A DNA stretch of 64,000 nt. Source: JACMLD01 sp039919885. GTDB lineage: Bacteria > Bacteroidota > Bacteroidia > Chitinophagales > Chitinophagaceae. Below the pieces are notes generated by a model, which saw nothing but the letters and a program-made list of their open reading frames with translations, did no database searches and was not told where the DNA came from. Position numbers and translations under genes: made by a program. Position 1 is the first letter of the stretch. Each line of letters begins with the position of its first letter. The stretch lies in the NCBI GenBank assembly GCA_039919885.1, contig JBDSEV010000043.1, positions 18,680 to 82,679 on the forward strand, in the 5' to 3' direction. Below are positions 10,201 through 18,690 of the stretch, in pieces.

Positions 10201-10501
10201 GGAATCGGCCAGGGAAGCTGCCGCGCTGCGCATCAGGCCCATTTTAATGACCAGTGTGGCGATGATAGTTGGTATGATACCCATGGCCATTGGTATTGGG
10301 GAAGGCGGCGACCAGGCATCGCCATTGGGCAGGGCGGTAATTGGCGGGCTGATTGCATCTACCTTTGCAGCCTTGTTAATTTTACCGTTGGTTTTTGCCT
10401 GGGTGCAGGATAAAACTACCACAGCGTCCGTATCACTTGATCCGGAGGATAAAGAAAGCAAATTTTATATACCATCATTGTATGAATCGCATCACAAATA
10501 A
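7235..10501 (+). CDS. Efflux RND transporter permease subunit
   Basis: A 1088-residue inner membrane proton antiporter of the AcrB/MdtB superfamily, with the usual two halves of one plus five membrane segments and large periplasmic loops. TM4 carries the proton-relay motif as LVDESTVTIENI: the first Asp of the canonical DD pair is kept and the second is Glu. A hydrophilic cytosolic loop of about 70 residues (around residues 490-560, GDKKHTSDDY and GGHGKGGQ) links the halves and is longer than in AcrB. The substrate class cannot be read from sequence. The gene overlaps the adaptor gene by 20 bases. Confidence 0.92.
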   Translation: MNLIRTALRKPITIMVLVAGLFFFGIKAIQTIKIDIFPAMNLPVIYLSHPFGGYSPAQMESFFGKQYVNILLYVNGVKSIETRNIQGLSLLKLTFYENVNMAQAVAEVSAFSNRAQAIFPPGSQPPFVLRFDATTLPVGQLVLSSEKRSNNELQDMANVYIRSSFTSIPGLSSAPPFGGNIRSILIKVDPDALRLHNLTADQVVEALRINNQTSPAGNVRIGDINYLTPANTTIKAIKDFESIPLFKGSVPNVFLRDVATVEDGADITVSYALVNGKRSVYMPVTKSADASTWEVVKKLKNALPRFQSLLPEDVKLTYEFDQSVYVINAVKSLLSEGAIGAILTGLMVLLFLGDARGALIVILTIPTSIISGILFLSLFHQTINIMTLSGLSLAIGILVDESTVTIENIHQHLDMGKPKALAIWDACQEIAFPKLLILFCILAVFAPAFTMTGITGSLFLPLALAIAFSMITSYLLAQTFVPILANWLMKSRGDKKHTSDDYKNYQVDETAEGDTWDQKKTLLTGGHGKGGQLTRFERFRARYMRFMNRLLPNKKIISTLYVLIITGLAIFLFINIGRDVLPKVNSGQFQVRFRAPDGTRLERTEQKMIAALEVLNNTIGKENISITSAFIGQHPGQFSSSPIYLFMSGPHEAVLQVALKENYRENLDDVKERFRKNMKEKLPDFTISFEPIELTDKILSQGSPTPIEVKVSSKNKKLNVEYANKMVAKLQQIAYLRDVQIGQSIKYPAININIDRIRAAQLGVDIGDISRSLTASTSSSRFTEKNVWIDEKVGLGYNVQVQVPENKMTSTNALSEIPVLRNAARPILSDVATFQRDTTFGENDNIGAIPQVSVTANLYKTDLGTASADVEAAIKSLGELPRGLNVELKGLSNVLTDTLASLQNGLLVAIIVIFLMLAANFQSFKVSLVVLSTVPAVLLGSLSLLLLTGSTLNLQSYMGMIMSVGVSIANSVLLITNAEHLRMHNGNATESAREAAALRIRPILMTSVAMIVGMIPMAIGIGEGGDQASPLGRAVIGGLIASTFAALLILPLVFAWVQDKTTTASVSLDPEDKESKFYIPSLYESHHK

Positions 10502-11618
10502 TTTCAGGCATAATTTTAAGGTTGTAGCTCCACTGTGCATGGCAGTTATACTAGGCAGTTGCGGTTCTTCAGCAACAAAGGAAGAGCAGACAACGCCAGT
10601 GGCGGAAGCAATACCCGCTACCCAGGTTTTTCTTTTACAAAAAGGTAAACTTGCTTCCAGCATACAATTGCCCGGAGAACTAATCCCATACCAGCAGGTA
10701 GATTTATATGCACGGGTAAATGGCTTTGTAAAAAAATTGTATGCAGATGTAGGAACGGAAGTAAAGGCAGGTCAGTTACTGGCAATAATGGAAGCCCCGG
10801 AATTAAATTCTCAACTGGCTGGTGCGGATTCACGGTTGAAAGCGCAGGAAGCCATTTACACCGCCAGCAAAGCAAATTATGACAGGTTATTGGAAACCAG
10901 CAAAACGCCGGGAACTATATCGCCCAATGATTTAGATCAGGCCAATGCAAGAAAAAGCGCTGATTATGCGCAATGGCAATCGGCCAGATCTGCCTATAAA
11001 GAAATCGGGGATAACCGGAATTATCTTGAAATAAGGGCTCCCTTTAGCGGTGTTATCAGTACCAGGAACGTTAACACCGGTGCTATTGCCGGACCAGCTG
11101 GCAAGGGGTCAGAACTGCCTATGTTTGTTTTACAGGATCAACGAAAACTGCGGTTAGCGGTGTTGGTGCCGGAATCTGCAACCGGCTATATTAATAGCAA
11201 TACCATCATTGGCTTTACGGTAAAAGGCCGGCCCGATGAAAAATTTTCTGCGGTCATTAAAAGGTCTTCGGGCTCCCTTGACACCAGGATGCGTTCGGAA
11301 AGGATTGAAATGGATATTGCCAATGCCGATAAAAAATTATTGCCGGGTATGATTGCCGAGGTGAATATTCCTACCGCGTCGCGTGATAGTGGATTTATTG
11401 TTCCCAAAACGGCCATCGTAAATTCAACAGAAAAAATATTCGTTATAAAAATAAGTAACGGAAAAGCACATTGGATTGATATAAAAAATGGTCGCGAAGC
11501 GGATGGACGGGTAGAAGTATACGGACCCCTTAGCATTGGGGACACCCTGGTGAATACCGCGAGTGAAGAAAGAAGGAACGGGTCTGAAGTAAAGAAGATA
11601 AAACTGGCTGATAAATAA
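10482..11618 (+). CDS. RND efflux periplasmic adaptor subunit, lipoprotein
   Basis: A 378-residue membrane fusion protein bridging the pump and TolC. The frame is open from 10395, but the ATG at 10482 gives a proper lipoprotein signal with lipobox VILGSC (Cys at about residue 24). Next come a barrel-sandwich/lipoyl half (VDLYARVNGFVKKLY, AGQLLAIM), a helical hairpin (about residues 105-170), the second lipoyl half (LEIRAPFSGVIS) and C-terminal beta domains. It is last in the operon, whereas adaptor genes often come first, and is probably translationally coupled to the pump through the 20-base overlap. Confidence 0.9.
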   Translation: MNRITNNFRHNFKVVAPLCMAVILGSCGSSATKEEQTTPVAEAIPATQVFLLQKGKLASSIQLPGELIPYQQVDLYARVNGFVKKLYADVGTEVKAGQLLAIMEAPELNSQLAGADSRLKAQEAIYTASKANYDRLLETSKTPGTISPNDLDQANARKSADYAQWQSARSAYKEIGDNRNYLEIRAPFSGVISTRNVNTGAIAGPAGKGSELPMFVLQDQRKLRLAVLVPESATGYINSNTIIGFTVKGRPDEKFSAVIKRSSGSLDTRMRSERIEMDIANADKKLLPGMIAEVNIPTASRDSGFIVPKTAIVNSTEKIFVIKISNGKAHWIDIKNGREADGRVEVYGPLSIGDTLVNTASEERRNGSEVKKIKLADK

Positions 11619-11634
11619 TCGTGCACCAAAGTTG

Positions 11635-13354
11635 CCTGTGCACAAGGCGTACCTACGGCACGCGCTTGCTACGTTAATCGGTTGCTACCCACAAGATGTT
11701 CCTACGGAACATGCTGCGCCCTTGGCTAATGGCGTTTACATTGCATGGTTTGAGAATAAACCCGTTCTACGTCTCCGGGATGTGATTGGGCCTATACGTG
11801 ATTAACAAGCATGAATGTATAGTGAGGAAGCAACCATGCTCCATAAAAAAATCTCATTCACCAAAAATTGCATGAGCACAAGACGTACCTACGGCACGCG
11901 CTTGCTACGTTAGTTGGTTGCTACCCACAAGATGTTCCTACGGAACATGCTGCGGCCCTGGCTGATAGTATTTGCGTTGCAGGGTTTTGGAATAAAAAGA
12001 CGTTTTACATATTTCGTCTCCGGGATGTGATTGTGCGTTTATGGGATTACCAACACGCCGTTAAATTTTCGAAAAAACATCTGTCGGGCAATGACATGCA
12101 TAATGAGAAAACAACCATGCTCCATAGGAGCATCTTGTGGGTAGAAATTCATACAGCGCGCCCATTCGTTCCGTAGGAACGTCTTGTGCATCCAGCCGGA
12201 AATAGCACAAGGCACGGCACGCGCTTGCTGCGTTAATCGTTTGCTACCCATAAGATGTTCCTACGGAACATGCTGCGCCTTTGGCTAATGGCATTTGCAT
12301 TGCATGGTTTGAGAATAAACCCGTTCTACGTCTCCGGAATGTGATTGGGCCTATACGTGATTAACAAGCATGAATGTATAGTGAGGAAGCAACCATGCTC
12401 CGTAAAAAATCTCATTCACCAAAAATTGCCTGTGCACAAGGCGTACCTACGGCACGCGTTGGCTATGGCAATCTGTGCTACCCACAAGATGTTCCTGTGG
12501 AACATGCTCCGCCTTTGGCTAATGGCATTTGCATTGCATGGTTTGAGAATAAAAACCCGTTCTACGTATTCCGTCTGCGGGATGTGATTGGGCGTTTATG
12601 GGATCCACAAGACGCCGTTGAATTTTGTAAAAAACATCTTTCGGGCAATGACATGTATAATAAGAAAACAACCGTGCTCCGTAGGAGCATCTTGTGGGTA
12701 GAACAAAATACAACAAACACGCTCTTTCGTTCCGTAGGAACGTCTTGTGCGGCAATCCGGAAATAGCACAAGGCACTGCACGCGCTTGCTACGTTAATCG
12801 GTTGCTACCCACAAGATGTTCCTGTGGAACATGCTGCGCCTTTGGCTAATGGCATTTGCATTGCATGGTTTGAGAATAAACCCGTTCTACGTCTCCGGAT
12901 GTGATTGGGCGTTTATGGGATCAACAAGACGCCGTTTTTTTTTGTAAAAAACATCTTTCGGGCAATGACATGTACAATAAAAAAACAACCATGCTCCGTA
13001 GGAGCATCTTGTGGGTAGAACAAAATACAACAAACACGCTCTTTCGTTCCGTAGGAACGTCTTGTGCATCCAGCCGGAAATAGCACAAGGCACGGCACGC
13101 GTTTGCTAAGTTAATCGTTTGCAACCCACAAGATATTCCTCCGGAACATGCTCCGGCCCTGGATAATGGCGTTTACATTGCAGGGTTTGAGAATAAAAAC
13201 CCGTTCTATGTATTCCGTCTCCGGATATGATTGGGCGCATACGGGATTAAAAAGCAATGAATATATAATGAGAAAACAATCATGCTCCATAGGAGCATCT
13301 TGTGGGTAGAATTTGATACAGCGCACCCTTTCGTTCCGTAGGAACGTCTTGTGC
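11635..13354. repeat. Array of six nested palindromic repeat elements (family 1)
   Basis: Copies lie at about 11635-11874, 11875-12189, 12205-12433, 12434-12750, 12766-13067 and 13083-13354. Full copies have two modules per arm. The outer module reads GCACAAGACGTACCTACGG and the inner one CCACAAGATGTTCCTACGG; the right arm carries the reverse complements, ending in CGTAGGAACGTCTTGTGC. Each module is itself a small hairpin (ATGTTCC-TAC-GGAACAT). Copies 1 and 3 lack the right arm and end in the same truncated sequence, so 1+2 and 3+4 look like a duplicated dimer. A 15-base spacer (consensus CAGCCGGAAATA) follows copies 2, 4 and 5. The array fills the gap between two convergent genes. All ORFs inside look spurious. 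Confidence 0.9.
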
Positions 13355-13414
13355 ACCGAGCGCAATTTCACAATCCGCCCAGCTACAACAAGCAAAAAAA
13401 CGATTGCGCCAGCT

Positions 13415-14413
13415 TTACAATAAACCTTTCCCGTTAAGGTACTCAGCTATCTGCACAGCATTGGTTGCCGCCCCTTTGCGCAGGTTATCGCTTACAATCC
13501 ACATATTGAGTGTCTTTGGCTGCGTCTCATCCCTTCTCAGTCTTCCAACAAAAACATCGTCTTTTTCACGTGCATCCATTGGCATGGGATATTGCTGGTT
13601 GGCAAGGTCATCCACCACCACTACGCCCGGCGCGGTGCGAAGCAATTCTTTTACTTCATCCAGATCAAACTCATTGCTAAACTCTACATTTACTGATTCA
13701 CTATGACCGCCCATTACCGGGATGCGTACCGTGGTTGCCGTTACGCGGATGCTGTCATCCCGCATAATTTTATTGGTTTCTTTTACCATCTTCATTTCTT
13801 CCTTGGTATACCCATTCTCGGTAAAAACATCAATTTGTGGAATGACATTCAAATCGATGGGATACTTATAGGCCATCTCTCCCTGGATACCTTTTCTTTC
13901 ATTCATCAATTGGGTTACTGCTTTTACACCTGTACCCGTTACACTCTGGTACGTTGATACCACGATGCGTTCAATATTATATTTCTTGTGCAGCGGGTTC
14001 AGCGCTACCACCATCTGGATAGTGGAACAATTGGGATTAGCGATTATTTTATCCGCAGCAGTTAATAGATCTGCGTTTATTTCTGGCACAATCAACGGTT
14101 TGGCAGGGTCCATTCTCCATGCAGAAGAATTGTCGATAACAGTTATACCCGCCGCTGCAAATTTGGGCGCCCATTCCAGCGAAGTGCTGCCACCGGCAGA
14201 GAAAATAGCTACATCAGGTTTGGCTGCAATAGCATCTGTCATACTCACTACCTTATAATTTTTTCCCTTGTATGCTACTTCTTTGCCTACCGATCTTTCT
14301 GACGCCACGGGAAGCAAATCCGCTACCGGGAAATTACGTTCTGCGAGTACCTGTAACATTTTTGTGCCTACCAGGCCGGTAGCACCTACTACTGCAACTT
14401 TTAACTGTTTCAT
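13415..14413 (-). CDS. asd: Aspartate-semialdehyde dehydrogenase
   Basis: NADPH-dependent reduction of aspartyl phosphate to aspartate semialdehyde, the shared step to lysine/diaminopimelate, threonine, methionine and isoleucine. 332 residues. The N-terminal nucleotide-binding motif is VGATGLVG (about residues 9-16). The catalytic cysteine is in NPNCSTIQ near residue 130, and GGHSESVNVEF holds the substrate-binding/catalytic histidine region near residue 237. The length and motifs are normal. It is preceded on the same strand by a Lys-rich 20-codon ORF and a terminator hairpin, which together look like an attenuator. Confidence 0.96.
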   Translation of the reverse strand: MKQLKVAVVGATGLVGTKMLQVLAERNFPVADLLPVASERSVGKEVAYKGKNYKVVSMTDAIAAKPDVAIFSAGGSTSLEWAPKFAAAGITVIDNSSAWRMDPAKPLIVPEINADLLTAADKIIANPNCSTIQMVVALNPLHKKYNIERIVVSTYQSVTGTGVKAVTQLMNERKGIQGEMAYKYPIDLNVIPQIDVFTENGYTKEEMKMVKETNKIMRDDSIRVTATTVRIPVMGGHSESVNVEFSNEFDLDEVKELLRTAPGVVVVDDLANQQYPMPMDAREKDDVFVGRLRRDETQPKTLNMWIVSDNLRKGAATNAVQIAEYLNGKGLL

Positions 14414-14476
14414 AATTGTTTTTTTTGCAACCCGTTTACGGCATTGCCGTTGCTATTTTGTTTTTAAAGATGACAC

Positions 14477-14503
14477 AAAAAAAGTCCCGCTTTTCTGCGG
14501 GAC
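14477..14503 (-). terminator. Intrinsic terminator in the asd leader (candidate attenuator)
   Basis: On the minus strand GTCCCGC pairs with GCGGGAC across a 6-base loop, followed directly by seven T. It lies 64 bases upstream of the asd start codon and downstream of a 20-codon ORF, so it would stop transcription before asd unless prevented. The first arm (plus 14497-14502) is also complementary to GCGGGA inside the leader ORF (plus 14541-14546), which would form a competing antiterminator. Confidence 0.75.
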
Positions 14504-14531
14504 CCTGAGTATTTTGTAACGTACAAAACTA

Positions 14532-14594
14532 TCAATAACCTCCCGCTGCGGAATGTTTCTTAATGCGCTTTGTATGCTTCATTATTTTTTTCAT
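14532..14594 (-). CDS. Putative asd leader peptide (20 aa, Lys-rich)
   Basis: ATG at 14594, stop TGA at 14532-14534. Six of 20 residues are Lys (positions 2, 3, 6, 9, 12, 13). Adding two Met, one Thr and two Ile, 11 of 20 residues come from the aspartate family that asd feeds. Codons 17-18 spell GCGGGA, complementary to the first arm of the downstream terminator. A ribosome stalled on Lys12/13 would leave it free and favour antitermination; one that reaches the stop codon would cover it. A promoter ends 6 bases before the ATG. Alternatives are an unrelated micro-protein or a chance ORF. Confidence 0.55.
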   Translation of the reverse strand: MKKIMKHTKRIKKHSAAGGY

Positions 14595-14600
14595 GAGGGC

Positions 14601-14632
14601 CAAAAGTAATACAGCATTGTTATTAAACCAAA
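14601..14632 (-). promoter_or_regulatory. Promoter of the asd leader: -33 TTTG and -7 TACTTTTG
   Basis: Reading the minus strand, TTTG (14632-14629) is followed after exactly 20 bases by TACTTTTG (14608-14601). Both boxes and the spacing match the Bacteroidota consensus TTTG-N19-21-TAnnTTTG. It is the best promoter match I found in the window. Transcription would begin within a few bases of the leader-peptide ATG at 14594. Confidence 0.7.
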
Positions 14633-14705
14633 ATTATTTGTTGAAAAAACATTGGTCGGTTTCAGCAGAATGATATTTTCAGTATCAACACTGCGCAATA
14701 TTATT

Positions 14706-16421
14706 ATGAAAGTGAAACTAACTGTTGTTCTGTTGCTGGCTGGCCTCTATGCACCGGCCCAGGCTGTTATTCCCTTTAGCGTGGTAATAGATGAAATTAT
14801 GGCCGACCCCTCGCCGATAGTAGGCATGCCCAATACAGAATTTATTGAGTTGAGAAATGTTTCCACGCAGCCGGTAAATTTAAGCGGGTGGCGCATAGGA
14901 GATGCCAGCGGTTTTGCCAGCATCAGCACCGCTTTTTTGCTGCAGCCGGATAGCGCGGTAATTATTTGCGCTACCGGTTCGGCGGCCGCGCTGGGTGTCT
15001 TCGGTGCTACGATTGGTGTTGGTAATTTTCCGTCGCTTGACAACGACGGTGAATTGCTCTGGCTCCGATCAAAAGAAGGCCGGGTCATTCACGCCGTAAA
15101 TTATTCATCCACGTGGTACCAGAATGCCGTAAAGCGCGAAGGTGGCTGGAGCCTGGAAATGATTGACGTAAATAACCCGTGCGGCGGAACAGGTAACTGG
15201 GCAGCCAGCAAAGACGCCCGCGGGGCAACGCCGGGAAAGAAAAATTCGGTTAGTGGAATCAACAAAGACATTCAACCACCGGTTTTAGTAAGTGCGTTTA
15301 CAGAAGACAGCAATACCGTTGTCCTGGTTTTTGATGAACCACTGGACAGCGCCACTGCTGGCATTGCGGGCAACTACAGCATCAGTGATAATATCGGCCA
15401 TGCACAATCTGCTATTGCGGTTGCACCGCTTTTTAACAAGGTACAGTTGCGCTCGACAGCGCCAATCGCTTTAAATAAAATTTATACTATTACTGCTTCC
15501 GGCGTAGCAGATTGTTCCGGCAATGGTATTGGCGCTTATCATACGGTAAAGCTTGGCCGCGCCATTGCAGCAAACGCAATGGAAATTGTTATCAATGAAA
15601 TATTATTCAATCCAAAACCGGGCGGTACAGATTATGTTGAAATATATAACCGTAGCAACGCCGTTATTGACCTGAAGGATTGCTATATCGCCAACCGGTC
15701 AGCTAACGGCGCCGTCGGTTCAATCAAACAAATCAGTGCAGAGAACCGGTTGCTTTTTCCCGGCGATTATGCTGTTGTTACCGAAGATGCTGCTGCAGTA
15801 CAAAATCAATACCTGGTCCGGGACCCTTCCGTCTTTGCGGTGCTGAACGGGATGCCTTCGTTACCGGATGACCGGGGCGACCTTTTACTGATGAATGCAC
15901 AAGGTGGTATTATTGATGAACTGAACTATGATGCGCACTGGCAATTTCCTTTGATAGACAATGACGAGGGAGTAGCGTTGGAGCGGATTGATTACAGCAA
16001 GCCTACGCAAAACGCAGCGAATTGGCATTCTGCAGCAACCAGCGCCGGGTATGGAACACCCGGTTACCAGAACTCGCAGTTCAAAGCCGATATACAAGTG
16101 CAGGGCGCTATTTCCGCGGCCCTTTCTGTATTCTCCCCGGACAACGACGGATTTGATGATTTTCTGAACATCAACTACCGGTTTCCAGAGCAGGGCTATG
16201 TTTGCAATATCACTATTTTCAACGCAAATGGGCAGCCCGTTCGTTATGTAACCCGTAATGCTTTGTGTGGCCTGCAGGGTTATTATCGGTGGGATGGACT
16301 GGACGAGAAAAATGCCCGGTTGCCAATAGGTGTGTACATCCTGTTTTCTGAAGTTTTTAACCTCCAGGGAAAAACGAAAAGGTTTAAACAGGCAGTGACA
16401 TTGGCAAGACGATTGTCATAG
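14706..16421 (+). CDS. Lamin-tail-domain exported protein with C-terminal FlgD/CHU_C-like domain
   Basis: 571 residues from the ATG at 14706, which gives a good signal peptide (MKVKLTVVLLLAGLYAPAQA). Two lamin-tail (LTD) Ig-like domains are visible: residues about 20-150 (IDEIMADPSP, TEFIELRNVS) and about 290-430 (INEILFNPKPGGTDYVEIYN). A Big/SbsA-like Ig module lies between them (VVLVFDEPLDSA). The last 95 residues (FSPDNDGFDD, YYRWDGLDE, LPIGVYILF) resemble the gliding-motility/CHU_C FlgD-like domain used in T9SS cargo. Probably a secreted or surface protein; its ligand is unknown. The frame is open from 14652 but no start there gives a signal peptide. Confidence 0.85.
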   Translation: MKVKLTVVLLLAGLYAPAQAVIPFSVVIDEIMADPSPIVGMPNTEFIELRNVSTQPVNLSGWRIGDASGFASISTAFLLQPDSAVIICATGSAAALGVFGATIGVGNFPSLDNDGELLWLRSKEGRVIHAVNYSSTWYQNAVKREGGWSLEMIDVNNPCGGTGNWAASKDARGATPGKKNSVSGINKDIQPPVLVSAFTEDSNTVVLVFDEPLDSATAGIAGNYSISDNIGHAQSAIAVAPLFNKVQLRSTAPIALNKIYTITASGVADCSGNGIGAYHTVKLGRAIAANAMEIVINEILFNPKPGGTDYVEIYNRSNAVIDLKDCYIANRSANGAVGSIKQISAENRLLFPGDYAVVTEDAAAVQNQYLVRDPSVFAVLNGMPSLPDDRGDLLLMNAQGGIIDELNYDAHWQFPLIDNDEGVALERIDYSKPTQNAANWHSAATSAGYGTPGYQNSQFKADIQVQGAISAALSVFSPDNDGFDDFLNINYRFPEQGYVCNITIFNANGQPVRYVTRNALCGLQGYYRWDGLDEKNARLPIGVYILFSEVFNLQGKTKRFKQAVTLARRLS

Positions 16422-16456
16422 TAAAAGATAGTTAACGTTACAGGCGAATAAAAAAT

Positions 16457-16482
16457 AAAACCCGGCAATTTTGCCGGGTTTT
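16457..16482. terminator. Bidirectional intrinsic terminator
   Basis: AAAACCCGGCAA and TTGCCGGGTTTT form a perfect 12-bp inverted repeat around TT, with T-rich flanks on both strands. It lies between the convergent lamin-tail gene and the M13 peptidase gene and can serve both. Confidence 0.85.
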
Positions 16483-16557
16483 ATTTTTTGGATGGCTTCT
16501 GTTTTATTGATTTCGTAACCTGGCAACCTGCGTTTCCAGTGCCTGAAATGCCTGCTT

Positions 16558-18600
16558 TTACCAGATTTTTATCCTGTCTTTTTCGGGAACAAACATTTTA
16601 TCGCCCTCTTTAATTCCAAAGGCTGTGTAAAATGGGGTGAACTCCATTAACGGCCCGTTTACACGGTGAATAGCCGGCGAATGCGGATCTACATTGATTA
16701 ATTGCCGGATGGTTTCATCTTTATATTTGCTTCTCCAACCCTGCGCAAACGAAAGAAAGAAACGCTGATCGGGTGTAAATCCATCAATACGTGTAGTATC
16801 CTGCCCCTGCTTTGTCATTTTAAATGCATCGTAGGCAATACTGATACCGCCAATGTCTGCAATATTTTCGCCGGTGGTTAAGGCGCCATTTACATGCAAT
16901 GAATCTAACACGGTAAACCTATTGTACTGGTCGATAACCAGTTTGGTCTTTTCCTTAAATTTATCGCTGTCCTGTTTGCTCCACCAGGTTTTGAGGTTAC
17001 CTTCTTTATCAAATTGTGAACCCTGGTCGTCAAAGCCGTGCGTCATTTCGTGGCCAATTATCATTCCAATGCCCCCGTAATTAATAGCATCATCAGCGTC
17101 AGGGTTAAAATAAGGCGATTGTAATATGCCTGCAGGGAAAACGATTTCGTTAAAAGACGGGTTGTAATAAGCGTTGATGGTAGGTGCAGTCATTCCCCAT
17201 TCCGTTTTGTCAACCTTCTTGCCCAACTTGCTTAACTGGTATTGGTATTCATTTTTTGTACAGGACACCAGGTTGTCGAAATACCGGCCCTTATCAATGG
17301 ATACATTACTATAATCTCTCCATGCATCTGTATAGCCAATCTTTTTTATAAAGGCATGCAATTTTTCAATCGATACTTTTTTAGTGCTGTCGCTCATCCA
17401 GTCAACTTTATTTATTCTTGCTTCAAAAGCAAGCTCCAGGTTATTTACCAGGTCAAGCATACGTTTCTTGGCGTCTGCCGTAAAGTATTTTTTTACATAC
17501 AATTGTCCCAGCGCATCACCCAGGTTGGCGTCGGTAGCGCGGTACATTCTTTCCCACCGGGGCTTTATCTTTTTTCTACCGCTTAGCGCACTGGAATAAT
17601 CAAAGCTGGCGTCTACAAAATCACTGCTCAATGCATTGGCAGCATCATTCAGCGTATGAAAGCGGAGGTAGGCCTTCCATGTTTCAACCGGGGTTGACGG
17701 CAACAATGCATTTAGCCTGGTATAATAAGCGGGTTGCCCGATATCGGCCGAATCTATTTTAAAGCCGATGCCAGTCAAGAAAGCCGGCCACCGAATATTG
17801 GGCATTTTTTTGTTGAGGTCAGCAACCGCCATTTTATTATAATTGCTTTGCGGATCGCGCAGTTCCACATTGGTGCGGTGGCTGGCAGCCATTTGTTTTT
17901 CCAGGTTGTACACCGCCATCATTTTTTTTGCGGCCGCGACACTGTCATCCCCGGTAAGCGTAAACATTTTTTGAATATATACCTGGTAAGCTTTTACTAC
18001 GGCAAGTGTGGCAGGATCATTTTTCAGGTAATAATCGCGGTCAGGCAGCCCCAGTCCGAACTGGCCGAAGGAGGCAATGTTCATAACACTATTTTTTGCA
18101 TCCGGCCCAATGTATACAGCAATGAGTAGGTTGTTACCCGCGGCCGTCTGGTCTGTTACAAACTGCATTACACCTGCTGCATCTTTAACAGCATCAATTT
18201 TTTGGAGGGTGGGTTGCAATGGCTCGTAACCAAGTTTATTGATGGTGAGGGAGTCCAGGCCGGAGGAATAAAAGTCACCAACTTGTTGTTCTATACTTCC
18301 TTTGGCAAAACTTCCTTTGGCTGTGCTGTCTAAAATTGCGTGGATGCGTTCTTTGGTAAGATTGTACATTTCAAGCACGGCACCGGCGGAACTTTCGGTT
18401 GGTAAAATGGTAGTGCGCTTGCTCCACCCGCCATTAACGTACTCAAAAAAATTGTCTCCTGGTTTTACGGCCAGGTCCATAGTGCCTGTATCAATAAAGG
18501 ATTTACCTTTTTCTGTTACGGACGGCGCACCCGTGCCACATGAACAACATATAACCGCAGCACCCAAAATGGCGCCTGCAGCATAGAACAGTTTTCTCAT
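16558..18600 (-). CDS. M13 family zinc metallopeptidase (PepO/neprilysin-like) lipoprotein
   Basis: 680 residues. An N-terminal lipoprotein signal (VICCSCG, lipid-anchored Cys within the first 22 residues) points to an envelope location. The helical PepO N-domain runs to about residue 450. The catalytic domain has IIGHEMTHGFDDQG near residue 515 (HExxH zinc ligands and catalytic Glu) and ENIADIGG, with the third zinc ligand Glu, near residue 580. C-terminal substrate-binding motifs are also present (HSPAIHRVNGP, F-x-PFYTAF). Length is normal. It should cleave oligopeptides in the periplasm or at the surface. Confidence 0.94.
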   Translation of the reverse strand: MRKLFYAAGAILGAAVICCSCGTGAPSVTEKGKSFIDTGTMDLAVKPGDNFFEYVNGGWSKRTTILPTESSAGAVLEMYNLTKERIHAILDSTAKGSFAKGSIEQQVGDFYSSGLDSLTINKLGYEPLQPTLQKIDAVKDAAGVMQFVTDQTAAGNNLLIAVYIGPDAKNSVMNIASFGQFGLGLPDRDYYLKNDPATLAVVKAYQVYIQKMFTLTGDDSVAAAKKMMAVYNLEKQMAASHRTNVELRDPQSNYNKMAVADLNKKMPNIRWPAFLTGIGFKIDSADIGQPAYYTRLNALLPSTPVETWKAYLRFHTLNDAANALSSDFVDASFDYSSALSGRKKIKPRWERMYRATDANLGDALGQLYVKKYFTADAKKRMLDLVNNLELAFEARINKVDWMSDSTKKVSIEKLHAFIKKIGYTDAWRDYSNVSIDKGRYFDNLVSCTKNEYQYQLSKLGKKVDKTEWGMTAPTINAYYNPSFNEIVFPAGILQSPYFNPDADDAINYGGIGMIIGHEMTHGFDDQGSQFDKEGNLKTWWSKQDSDKFKEKTKLVIDQYNRFTVLDSLHVNGALTTGENIADIGGISIAYDAFKMTKQGQDTTRIDGFTPDQRFFLSFAQGWRSKYKDETIRQLINVDPHSPAIHRVNGPLMEFTPFYTAFGIKEGDKMFVPEKDRIKIW

Positions 18601-18690
18601 ACCTGTAGAATTTTATAAGGTATGAAAATACTGAAACTTTGCAGGCAGCAACGCTTTTTTTGATGAACCAGGTGTTAATGAGATAACTGG

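Noticed and set aside
11635..13354. CRISPR array
   Set aside because: Units are 230-320 bases, internally palindromic and similar over their full length; there are no short repeats with unique spacers and no cas genes.
11868..13395. Protein-coding ORFs inside the repeat array (e.g. 12374-12766)
   Set aside because: They follow the repeat period, appear on both strands and contain translated hairpin modules; no known domain. They are by-products of the repeats.
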